Under the pieces are notes generated by a model. It had not been told where the DNA came from. It saw only the letters and a program-made list of their open reading frames with translations, and made no database searches. From CALBPI01 sp039821605 (GTDB taxonomy: Bacteria; Pseudomonadota; Gammaproteobacteria; Steroidobacterales; Woeseiaceae): a DNA stretch of 64,000 nucleotides. The position numbers and the translations under genes were made by a program. Positions 19,574-27,246 of this stretch are shown piece after piece. The stretch is taken from contig JBCBNV010000002.1 in the NCBI GenBank assembly GCA_039821605.1, positions 310,001 to 374,000 on the forward strand, given 5' to 3'. Within the stretch, counting starts at the first letter, position 1. Every line of letters begins with the position of its first letter.

Positions 19574-20083
19574 GTGCTGGATTTTTTTCGACTCATGGTG
19601 CCCGTGACGTTGTTGCGTCGAGGTCCCGAACGCGTCCCGTACTCGCAGTCACTGCTCGTCATGGGCATTGCGCTCTGCACCTTGCTCACATTCATTGCGG
19701 CATCCCTGGCAGAGCGTCCCGTCAGCATGGCGGTGCTGACGTTCGCGGCCGTGGCGACGTTCTACGCGGGCGCCATCTTCTTTCTGCTCACACTGTACGG
19801 CGTTCGCAATCGCGCGCTGCAAACGTTGACGGCCGCATTCGGCGTCGGCGCCGTTTTCGGCGTCGTTGAGCTGTTCTTGTTGTTTATGGCGGGCGCCGGC
19901 GTCGATGAAGGCTTCATTGCCGTCGCCGCACTGGCCTTGCAGCTCTGGGCCATTCTCGTTGACGGCTTCATCATCAGTGGTGCGCTCAACATCAGCCTGC
20001 CGCTGGGCTGCCTGTTGTCGTTCTCGATCCTGTTGCCGCAGGTGGCGTTGGTCACGGCCATCGGCGGCGGAGGTGGTGCCTGA
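19574..20083 (+). CDS. Small uncharacterised membrane protein coupled to mpl
   Basis: About 169 residues with four to five hydrophobic helices (YSQSLLVMGIALCTLLTFIA, an Ala/Phe-rich second, GVVELFLLFMAG, a fourth near ALALQLWAIL, and a C-terminal helix). It is not recognised. The start is uncertain: an upstream GTG (19544) gives 179 residues, but the GTG at 19574 has AGAGGTG (19560-19566) correctly placed and is preferred. Its TGA overlaps the mpl ATG by one base, so translation is probably coupled. A role near murein recycling can only be guessed from position. Confidence 0.7.
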   Translation: MLDFFRLMVPVTLLRRGPERVPYSQSLLVMGIALCTLLTFIAASLAERPVSMAVLTFAAVATFYAGAIFFLLTLYGVRNRALQTLTAAFGVGAVFGVVELFLLFMAGAGVDEGFIAVAALALQLWAILVDGFIISGALNISLPLGCLLSFSILLPQVALVTAIGGGGGA

Positions 20084-21447
20084 TGCACATCCACATCCTG
20101 GGCATTTGCGGCACCTTCATGGGTGGCATCGCTGCGCTGGCCAAGGCGCACGGCCACGAGGTGACGGGCTGCGACCGGAACGTGTATCCGCCCATGTCCG
20201 ACCAGTTGGCGGCGATGGGGATCACGCCCATCGAGGGCTTTGGCGCCGAGCAGATTGAGCTCGCGCCCGACATCTTCGTGGTTGGCAATGTCGTCAGTCG
20301 CGGTAACGCACTCATGGAAGCGATCCTCGATGCGGGCCTGACCTACACGTCGGGTCCCCAGTGGCTGGCGGCGCACGTACTGCGCGGCCGTCGTGTCGTG
20401 GCGGTTGCGGGTACGCACGGCAAGACCACGACAACGAGCCTCGTCGCACACCTGCTGAATCACGCGGGCCAGGAGCCCGGATTTCTCGTGGGCGGTGTGC
20501 CCGCCGACTTCGGTGTCAGCGCGCGCCTGGGCGCGGGCGCGCCGTTTGTGGTCGAGGCTGACGAATACGACACGGCGTTCTTCGACAAGCGGGCCAAGTT
20601 CGTGCATTACGCGCCCGAGGTTGCCGTGCTCAACAATCTCGAATTCGACCACGCCGACATCTACGCTGACCTGGCCGCCATCGAGTGGCAGTTCCACCAG
20701 TTGCTGCGCATCGTTCCGGGCAAAGGGCGTGTCGTATTCAATGCGCGCGACGACAACCTCATGCGGGTGCTCGCGCGTGGCTGCTGGACGCCCACCATGA
20801 GCTTCGACGGCGCGGGTGGCCGAGACGCCGACGTCGCACTGGGTCACGCCGGCGCGGGCCGGATTACGGCGACAATCGACGGCGTCTACCACGACGCGTC
20901 GTGGCACATGCCAGGTGTGCACAACCTGCAGAACGCGGCCGCGACCGTCGCCGCCTGCCTGGCACTGGGTGTGCCGGCCGACACGGTGCTCGAGGGTCTC
21001 GCAACATTCCGGGGCGTCAAGCGCCGGCTCGAGGTCGTTGCGACGGGCGGGCAGGTCACGGTCTTCGATGACTTCGCCCATCATCCAACGGCGATTCGGC
21101 TCACCGTGGACGCGATACGCGAGGCGGATGACGGCGGTCGCCTGCTCGTGGCGTTCGAGCCGCGCTCGAACACGATGAAATTGGGGGTGCATCGCGACGC
21201 GCTCGGCCCCGCGTTTACGGGTGTCGATGCGTTATTCGTGCTGGCGCCTGCGGCGCTCGACTGGGACCTCGCGGCCGCCCTTGAGGGCGGCGCCGATGAT
21301 GTCAACATTCAGGACGACGTCGCCGCGCTGCACGAGTCCATCATGTCGGCACTGCGTCCCGGCGATCGGCTCGTGCTCATGAGCAACGGCGGGTTCGGTG
21401 GGTTGCGTGAGCGGCTCGTCGCGAGTATCGGAGCGGCAGCCGCATGA
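20083..21447 (+). CDS. mpl: UDP-N-acetylmuramate:L-alanyl-gamma-D-glutamyl-meso-diaminopimelate ligase
   Basis: A 454-residue murein-recycling ligase that joins the recovered tripeptide L-Ala-D-Glu-meso-DAP to UDP-MurNAc. It has the Mur ligase architecture: an N-terminal UDP-binding Rossmann domain (HILGICGTFMGGIA, an Mpl-type start), the ATP P-loop AGTHGKTTTTS near residue 109, and the EADEYDTAFFDKR segment typical of Mpl rather than MurC. The C-terminal domain carries DDFAHHPTAI. It overlaps the preceding membrane-protein gene by one base and the next gene by 4 bases, forming a three-gene run. Confidence 0.95.
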   Translation: MHIHILGICGTFMGGIAALAKAHGHEVTGCDRNVYPPMSDQLAAMGITPIEGFGAEQIELAPDIFVVGNVVSRGNALMEAILDAGLTYTSGPQWLAAHVLRGRRVVAVAGTHGKTTTTSLVAHLLNHAGQEPGFLVGGVPADFGVSARLGAGAPFVVEADEYDTAFFDKRAKFVHYAPEVAVLNNLEFDHADIYADLAAIEWQFHQLLRIVPGKGRVVFNARDDNLMRVLARGCWTPTMSFDGAGGRDADVALGHAGAGRITATIDGVYHDASWHMPGVHNLQNAAATVAACLALGVPADTVLEGLATFRGVKRRLEVVATGGQVTVFDDFAHHPTAIRLTVDAIREADDGGRLLVAFEPRSNTMKLGVHRDALGPAFTGVDALFVLAPAALDWDLAAALEGGADDVNIQDDVAALHESIMSALRPGDRLVLMSNGGFGGLRERLVASIGAAAA

Positions 21448-22037
21448 CGACGATGACGGTGCCACTGTTCCCGCTGGGTACCGTGCTCTACCCCAATGGC
21501 CCCCTGCCGTTGCGGTTGTTCGAGGCGCGCTATATCGACATGGTCAGCCAATGCATGCGCGAGCAGTCGCCGTTCGGCGTCGTGGCCATTCGCGAGGGCC
21601 GTGAGGTTGGGCCGTCCGTGATCTACGAACAGGGCACGCTGGCGCGCATCACCGACTTCTACCAGGGCAGCGACGGCTTGCTGGGAATCACGGCCATCGG
21701 TCACGAGCGCTTCAGGCTCGTATCGGAACACACGGCCGGTGACGGCCTGCGCATCGGCGAGATCGAGCTGCTGCCTGATGAACCGGCCGTCGCGCTGCCC
21801 GAGGCCTACGCGGCCTTGTCGGAGATGCTCGACAACGTGCTCGACGACCTGGGCAAGCTCTATGAGGACCGGCCCCGCAAACTCGATGATGCGAGCTGGG
21901 TTGGCTACCGCTACTGCGAGATTCTGCCCATCCGTCTGCCGCAGAAGCAGCAGTGCCTGGAGATCGAGGACGCGCTGGCGCGGCTTGAGCTCATCGCCTC
22001 GGTGCTGAGCCGGGTGCCCAGCAACCGCAGCCAGTAA
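21444..22037 (+). CDS. Lon N-terminal (substrate-binding) domain protein
   Basis: A 197-residue stand-alone LON substrate-binding domain without the ATPase or protease parts. PLFPLGTVLYPNGPLPLRLFEARY near the start is the family hallmark, followed by FGVVAI and a beta-rich domain, then a helical second half ending in a bundle with QQCLEIEDALARLEL. The function of these free domains is not established in bacteria. The ATGA overlap with mpl indicates co-translation. No transmembrane segments are seen. Confidence 0.9.
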   Translation: MTTMTVPLFPLGTVLYPNGPLPLRLFEARYIDMVSQCMREQSPFGVVAIREGREVGPSVIYEQGTLARITDFYQGSDGLLGITAIGHERFRLVSEHTAGDGLRIGEIELLPDEPAVALPEAYAALSEMLDNVLDDLGKLYEDRPRKLDDASWVGYRYCEILPIRLPQKQQCLEIEDALARLELIASVLSRVPSNRSQ

Positions 22038-22045
22038 GTAAGCCC

Positions 22046-23332
22046 TCAGGCCGCCGCCGTTCCGGCGAGTTCGCGCATGGCGTCGCGGGCGCGGTCAATC
22101 GTGGCGTCGATGTCCGCGGTCGAGTGTGCTGCAGAGATGAAGCCCGCTTCGAAGGCCGAGGGCGCCAGGTACACATCGCGCGACAACATCGCGTGGAAGA
22201 AGCGCTTGAAATACTCGATGTCGGCGTTGCAGATGTCCTGGAACGTGTTGACGCGTTCGGCATCCGAGAACACGAAGCCGAACATGCCGCCCGCGTGGTC
22301 GGTGTGCAGGGCCACGCCCGCGTCGGCCGCGGCGTTGCGGAAGCCGTCGAGCAGCTGCTGGCTGGACGCGCCCAACGCGTCGTGGAACCCGTCGACGTCA
22401 ACGCGCTCAAGCGTTGCGAGACCGGCCGCCATGGCAACGGGGTTACCCGACAGCGTGCCGGCCTGGTAGACGGGGCCGACGGGCGCGATGTGCGCCATGA
22501 TGTCTTCACGCCCGCCGAACGCGGCCGCCGGCATGCCGCCGCCGATGACCTTGCCCAGTGTCGTGAGGTCGGGCCGCACGCCGAACAGCTCCTGGGCGCC
22601 GCCGCGCGCCACGCGGAAGCCCGTCATGACCTCGTCGAAAATGAGGACGCTGCCATACTCGGTGCAGACCTCGCGAAGCGTCTCGAGGAAGCCGGGTTCA
22701 GGGCGGATGAAGTTCATGTTGCCCGCGATAGGCTCGACGATGATGCAGGCGATGTCCTCGCCGCGTTCCGCGAACAGCTCGCGCACCTGATCAGCGGCGT
22801 TGAAATCCAGCGTGATCGTGTGCTCGGCCAGCGCCGCAGGCACGCCCGGCGAGCTGGGTACACCCATGGTCAACGCGCCCGAGCCCGCCTTGATGAGCAG
22901 TGAGTCCGAGTGCCCGTGGTAGCAGCCTTCGAACTTGACGATTGCGTCGCGGCCTGTGAAGCCGCGCGCGAGGCGCAGTGCGCTCATCGTCGACTCCGTG
23001 CCCGAGCTCACCATGCGCACCTTCTCGATCGAGGGCACCATGGCGCAGATCTTCTTCGCGATGGCCGTCTCGAGGGCACACGGCGCCCCGAAGCTCAGCC
23101 CGTCGGCAGCCGTTTTCTGTACGGCCTCGATCACATCTGGGTGGGCGTGGCCAAGGATCATGGGCCCCCAGGAGCCGATGTAGTCGATGAGCTCGCGACC
23201 GTCCTCGGTCCAGACGTGCGCGCCCTTGGCCCGCTTGAAAAACAGCGGCTCACCGCCGACGCCGTTGAAGGCGCGGACGGGCGAATTCACGCCACCGGGA
23301 ATGTACTTCTGTGCTTCTGCGAAAAGTCCCAC
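22046..23332 (-). CDS. hemL: Glutamate-1-semialdehyde 2,1-aminomutase
   Basis: A 428-residue PLP enzyme making 5-aminolevulinate, the last step of the C5 route to tetrapyrroles. PGGVNSPVRAF at the N-terminus is characteristic. The cofactor pocket is visible as SSGTESTMSALRLAR and LIFDEVMTGFR, and the PLP lysine sits in TTLGKVIGGGMP. The start is a GTG at 23332. The haem made here would supply cytochromes b and c1 encoded at 49.6-51.7 kb. It is divergent from rubredoxin with a 106-base gap. Confidence 0.97.
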   Translation of the reverse strand: MGLFAEAQKYIPGGVNSPVRAFNGVGGEPLFFKRAKGAHVWTEDGRELIDYIGSWGPMILGHAHPDVIEAVQKTAADGLSFGAPCALETAIAKKICAMVPSIEKVRMVSSGTESTMSALRLARGFTGRDAIVKFEGCYHGHSDSLLIKAGSGALTMGVPSSPGVPAALAEHTITLDFNAADQVRELFAERGEDIACIIVEPIAGNMNFIRPEPGFLETLREVCTEYGSVLIFDEVMTGFRVARGGAQELFGVRPDLTTLGKVIGGGMPAAAFGGREDIMAHIAPVGPVYQAGTLSGNPVAMAAGLATLERVDVDGFHDALGASSQQLLDGFRNAAADAGVALHTDHAGGMFGFVFSDAERVNTFQDICNADIEYFKRFFHAMLSRDVYLAPSAFEAGFISAAHSTADIDATIDRARDAMRELAGTAAA

Positions 23333-23438
23333 GACTGCTCTGCCTGCTGCGTTCTTGACCGTTGCAATTGTAACGCCGCGAGGGGGCCGCTGGTATCATG
23401 GTCAAGGGCGCGACAGGCCCTGGAGCAATAGAGAACCC

Positions 23439-23603
23439 ATGAAGACTTACATGTGCCTGATTTGCGGCTACGTCTACGACGAAGAGACGGGCGACCCCGA
23501 AGCGGGCATTTCGCCTGGCACGCGTTGGGACGACGTGCCGTTGTCGTGGCGATGCCCCGACTGTGGGGCGGGCAAGGAAGACTTCGAGATGGTCGAGGTC
23601 TGA
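23439..23603 (+). CDS. Rubredoxin
   Basis: A 54-residue one-iron electron carrier. The two metal knuckles are CLICG (Cys6, Cys9) and CPDCG (Cys39, Cys42), and the conserved YVYDEETGDPE and aromatic core (Tyr11, Trp30, Trp37) are present. The ATG of KTYMCLICG is chosen; a longer in-frame extension upstream has no family resemblance. In gammaproteobacteria free rubredoxins pass electrons from a rubredoxin reductase to alkane hydroxylases or peroxide/oxygen reductases; no partner gene is beside it here. It is commonly found divergent from hemL. Confidence 0.95.
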   Translation: MKTYMCLICGYVYDEETGDPEAGISPGTRWDDVPLSWRCPDCGAGKEDFEMVEV

Positions 23604-23610
23604 GCGCGAC

Positions 23611-24375
23611 TCAGACCCGCACGGCCGCAAATGCCGCGGCGTCCAGACGATCGATGTGCGTGTCGAGCGCGTGGTCCCCGAGTTCAAGCCAGCGCCAGCC
23701 CGGCGCCAATTCATCCACAGCATAGCCCTCGCTGTCACTCGCAAACTGGCGGCATGTCGACGGCGTGGCCAAGACCCGAATGTGCCCGACGGTTTCGTCC
23801 AGCGGCTGGTGGATGTGGCCGCAGAGTACGGCGCGAACCTGGGCGTGGCGCGCGAGCATACTCATAAACAAATCTCCGTCCTGCAGTCGGCTCTGATCGA
23901 GCCAGCGTGACCCGCAGGGCACAGGTGGGTGGTGCAGCGCCACGAGCGTCGGCTGGGTGGGCAGCTCGCCCAGCGCCCGGTCCAGCGCAGCAATGCGCGC
24001 CTCGCCGTACTCGCCATGCACGGCGCCCGGAATGGTGCAGTCCGTGGCCAGCAGCCGCCAGTGCCCCAGCGAATGATCCCCCAGCACCGCAATGTGGTCG
24101 CCGGTCATCTCGGCCTGCATGAGTCCGAGATCATCGTGGTTGCCGGGCAGGCAGATGACGGGCGCGTCGATGCGGTCGAACAGCCCGCTCAGCTGCCGGT
24201 AGCCCTCGCGGGACTCGTCCTGGCACAAGTCTCCCGAGACGAGCACGGCATCGGGTTGCTCGCGCAGCGCGGCCTCGAGCACACGCTCGAGGCTGGCCCG
24301 CGTCACCACGCCCCGCTGGTTTCCCGTGGCGTCCGCGTAGAGATGGGTATCCGTCAGGTGCAGCAGGCGAAACAT
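23611..24375 (-). CDS. cpdA: CpdA-like 3',5'-cyclic-nucleotide phosphodiesterase (metallophosphoesterase)
   Basis: A 254-residue calcineurin-like phosphoesterase. The dimetal motifs run in order: LTDTHLYAD (DxH), VSGDLCQDE (GDxxxD), LPGNHDD (GNHD), ALHHPPVPCG, and CGHIHQP (GHxH). In E. coli and Pseudomonas this family hydrolyses cAMP; substrate specificity cannot be proved from motifs. The ATG of MFRLLHLTDTH is selected over an upstream in-frame start twelve codons earlier. The gene converges on rubredoxin with 7 bases between the stops. Confidence 0.87.
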   Translation of the reverse strand: MFRLLHLTDTHLYADATGNQRGVVTRASLERVLEAALREQPDAVLVSGDLCQDESREGYRQLSGLFDRIDAPVICLPGNHDDLGLMQAEMTGDHIAVLGDHSLGHWRLLATDCTIPGAVHGEYGEARIAALDRALGELPTQPTLVALHHPPVPCGSRWLDQSRLQDGDLFMSMLARHAQVRAVLCGHIHQPLDETVGHIRVLATPSTCRQFASDSEGYAVDELAPGWRWLELGDHALDTHIDRLDAAAFAAVRV

Positions 24376-24410
24376 CCTGTTTCCCTCCCGGCGACAGGCG
24401 CGCACAAACA

Positions 24411-24437
24411 AAAAAGGCCCCGAACGGGACCTTTTGT
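24411..24437 (-). terminator. Rho-independent terminator of ahcY
   Basis: Read on the minus strand, AAAAGGTCCC pairs with GGGGCCTTTT (one G-U pair) around a GTTC-centred loop and runs into a T-tract. On the plus strand the same bases give a mismatch, which points to the minus-strand ahcY transcript. It lies just after the ahcY stop and before the cpdA start. Confidence 0.85.
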
Positions 24438-24457
24438 GCCAGAGCGCCGGGCGCCGA

Positions 24458-25771
24458 TCAATAGCGGTAGGTGTCGGGCTTGAATGGGCCGTCGACAGAA
24501 ACGCCGAAGTACTCGGCCTGTTCCTGGGTCAGCTTGGTGAGCTTGGCGCCGATGCGCTCGAGGTGCAGCTCGGCCACTTTCTCGTCCAGATTCTTGGGCA
24601 GCACATAGACCTGCTTCTCGTATTTGCCCGGGTGATTCCAGAGATCGATCTGCGCGAGCACCTGGTTCGTGAATGACGCCGACATGACGAAACTCGGGTG
24701 CCCCGTCGCGCAGCCCAGGTTCACGAGGCGGCCCTCGGCGAGCAGGATGATCTTGCGCCCGTCAGGGTAGATCACGTGGTCGACCTGCGGCTTGATGTTC
24801 TCCCATTCGTACTTGCGCAGGTAGGCGACGTCGATCTCGTTATCGAAGTGGCCGATGTTGCAGACGATCGCCTCGTTCTTGAGCTTATCGAGCATCGAGC
24901 CGTTCAGGATGTTGTAGTTGCCCGTGGCCGTGACGACGATGTCGGCCTGATCGATGACCTCCTCGAGTCGGACCACTCGGTAGCCCTCCATCGCCGCCTG
25001 CAACGCGCAGATCGGGTCGATTTCGGTAATCCAGACCGTGGCACCCAGGCCACGCAGACTCTGCGCGCTGCCTTTGCCGACGTCGCCATAGCCGCACACG
25101 ATGGCAATCTTGCCCGCGATCATGACGTCCGTGGCGCGCTTGATGCCGTCTACGAGAGACTCACGGCAGCCGTAGAGGTTGTCGAATTTCGACTTGGTTA
25201 CCGAGTCGTTGACGTTGATGGCCGGGCAGGCCAGTCGACCATTGGCCGCCATTTCGTACAGGCGCTTGACGCCCGTCGTCGTCTCTTCGGAGATGCCGCG
25301 TACCTGCTCGAGCACCTCGGGGTACTTGTCATGCATGAGCACGGTCAGGTCGCCGCCGTCGTCGAGGATCATGTTGGGCGTCCAGCCGTCGGGGCCATGG
25401 ATCGTCTGCTCGACACACCACCAGTACTCTTCTTCGGTCTCGCCACGCCAGGCGAAGACGGGCACACCCGTGGCCGCGATGGCCGCCGCGGCCTGGTCCT
25501 GGGTTGAGAAGATGTTGCACGACGACCAACGCACTTCGGCGCCCAATGCCGTCAGCGTCTCGATGAGTACGGCCGTCTGGATCGTCATGTGCAGGCAGCC
25601 CGCAATGCGTGCACCAGCCAGCGGCTGTTCGCTGCCGTACTCGGCGCGCAGCGCCATGAGGCCCGGCATCTCGGATTCGGCGATCGCGATTTCCTTGCGG
25701 CCCCATTCGGCCAGTGTGATGTCGGCGACCTTGTAATCGGTCGTGTGCAGTTGGTCAGCGGTGCTGCTCAT
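24458..25771 (-). CDS. ahcY: Adenosylhomocysteinase
   Basis: A 437-residue NAD-dependent enzyme that splits S-adenosylhomocysteine to homocysteine and adenosine, removing the product inhibitor of methyltransferases. The N-terminal DYKVADITLAEWGRKEI and GCLHMTIQTAVLIETL are family hallmarks, and the NAD site is CGYGDVGKGSAQSLRGLG. The C-terminus ends PDTYRY with the Lys and Tyr that contact NAD across the dimer. metK lies 51 bases upstream on the same strand, so the two make a methyl-cycle operon ending at a clear terminator. Confidence 0.98.
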   Translation of the reverse strand: MSSTADQLHTTDYKVADITLAEWGRKEIAIAESEMPGLMALRAEYGSEQPLAGARIAGCLHMTIQTAVLIETLTALGAEVRWSSCNIFSTQDQAAAAIAATGVPVFAWRGETEEEYWWCVEQTIHGPDGWTPNMILDDGGDLTVLMHDKYPEVLEQVRGISEETTTGVKRLYEMAANGRLACPAINVNDSVTKSKFDNLYGCRESLVDGIKRATDVMIAGKIAIVCGYGDVGKGSAQSLRGLGATVWITEIDPICALQAAMEGYRVVRLEEVIDQADIVVTATGNYNILNGSMLDKLKNEAIVCNIGHFDNEIDVAYLRKYEWENIKPQVDHVIYPDGRKIILLAEGRLVNLGCATGHPSFVMSASFTNQVLAQIDLWNHPGKYEKQVYVLPKNLDEKVAELHLERIGAKLTKLTQEQAEYFGVSVDGPFKPDTYRY

Positions 25772-25822
25772 GTCGGAAGTTCCTTGAAGAAATTCTTTAG
25801 GGGGGTGGGGTGCAGCGCGGGC

Positions 25823-26992
25823 TCAGGCCGCGCGTTCGCCGTCGGCGCGCAGCGCCTCGGCGCGATCGGTGCGCTCCCAGGTGAAGTCGGCGTCGGTGCG
25901 GCCGAAGTGTCCGTAGGCCGCCGTTGCCCGGTAAATGGGACGCACGAGGTCCAGCATGGTGAGGATGCCGTGCGGCGTCAGGTCGAAATGGTCCCGCACG
26001 AGTCGTGTGAGCGCCGATTCGCTGATCTTGCCCGTGCCGAAGGTCTGCACCGTGATGGAGGTGGGCTCGGCAACGCCGATGGCGTAGGAGATCTGCACTT
26101 CGCAACGGTCGGCGAGCCCGGCCGCGACGATGTTCTTGGCGACGTAGCGCGCGGCGTACGCTGCCGAGCGGTCGACCTTCGACGGGTCCTTGCCCGAGAA
26201 CGCGCCGCCGCCATGGCGTGCCGCGCCGCCGTAGGTGTCGACGATGATCTTGCGGCCTGTGAGGCCCGCGTCGCCCACGGGACCGCCAATGATGAACTGT
26301 CCTGTCGGGTTGATGTGGTAGGTCGTGTCGTCGGTGAGCCACTCGCCGGGCAGCACGTCCTCAATGATGTGCTCGCGCACGGCGGCCTGGAGCTCGGGCA
26401 GCTCGATGTCGGGGTCGTGCTGTGTCGACAGGACCACGGCGTCGATGCCGGCCGGCTTGTCGTCTTCGTAGCGGAACGTGACCTGGCTCTTGGCATCGGG
26501 ACGCAGCCACGAGAACTCGCCACCCGCCTTGCGCAGCTCGGCCTGGCGCTGCACGAGGCGGTGTGCGTAGGTGATGGGGGCAGGCATGAGCACGTCGGTT
26601 TCGTTCGTGGCGTAGCCGAACATGAGACCCTGGTCGCCGGCGCCCTGACGCTCGGGTGCTTCGCGGTCCACGCCCTGGGCGATATCCACGGACTGCTTGC
26701 CGATGGCGTTGAGCACGGCGCAGGTGCGGCCGTCGAAGCCAACGTCCGAGCCCGTGTAGCCAATGTCCACGACCACGTCACGCACGAGGTCCTCGATGTC
26801 GACCCAGGCGTTGGTCGTGATCTCGCCGGCGACGATCACAAGCCCCGTCTTGACCAGGGTCTCGCAGGCCACACGGGCGCTGGCGTCCTCCTCGAGGATG
26901 GCATCCAGGATGGCATCGGAGATTTGGTCCGCCATCTTGTCGGGATGGCCCTCGGACACGGACTCCGAGGTAAACAGGTATGCGTCGCTCAT
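25823..26992 (-). CDS. metK: S-adenosylmethionine synthase
   Basis: A 389-residue enzyme making AdoMet from methionine and ATP. SESVSEGHPDKMADQISDA at the N-terminus holds the ATP His/Asp pair, GEITTNAWVD follows, and the phosphate loop is GGAARHGGGAFSGKDPSKVDRS. The length is as in other proteobacteria. It heads the metK-ahcY operon. AdoMet made here serves rsmH, rsmI and pcm, also in this window. A long leader with a perfect minus-strand -10 box precedes it. Confidence 0.98.
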   Translation of the reverse strand: MSDAYLFTSESVSEGHPDKMADQISDAILDAILEEDASARVACETLVKTGLVIVAGEITTNAWVDIEDLVRDVVVDIGYTGSDVGFDGRTCAVLNAIGKQSVDIAQGVDREAPERQGAGDQGLMFGYATNETDVLMPAPITYAHRLVQRQAELRKAGGEFSWLRPDAKSQVTFRYEDDKPAGIDAVVLSTQHDPDIELPELQAAVREHIIEDVLPGEWLTDDTTYHINPTGQFIIGGPVGDAGLTGRKIIVDTYGGAARHGGGAFSGKDPSKVDRSAAYAARYVAKNIVAAGLADRCEVQISYAIGVAEPTSITVQTFGTGKISESALTRLVRDHFDLTPHGILTMLDLVRPIYRATAAYGHFGRTDADFTWERTDRAEALRADGERAA

Positions 26993-27132
26993 AGCATGGA
27001 ACCTTGAGGGTGTGTTGCAGCCGCAGGCGATGTGCCCGCTGGGTTGCCTGTTCTTTAGAGTGTTGCGGCGGGCCAGCCAGTGCCTGTGCGCGGCAACGTC
27101 TGCGGGTGGCGGCCAAACGGCCCGGCATTATA
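26993..27132 (-). promoter_or_regulatory. metK promoter (-10 box) and about 125-base leader
   Basis: On the minus strand a perfect TATAAT (27132-27127) precedes a leader of roughly 125 bases. No good -35 hexamer is found at 16-18 bases. The leader is G+C rich with several possible stems. I compared it by eye with SAM-I, SAM-II and SAH riboswitch cores and see no match. Confidence 0.45.
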
Positions 27133-27246
27133 GCGGTTGGCCACGCCAACGGATAGACGGCGGGGCCGGCCTGCGCGGCCTGGCGTTGCTTGCCCGTCAG
27201 GGGGCTCTCGCGCGACAATGCGCGCCCCGAATTGCGGAATGACCGG

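Noticed and set aside
26993..27132. SAM or SAH riboswitch upstream of metK-ahcY
   Set aside because: No conserved core of the known classes could be matched by eye; only a leader is reported.
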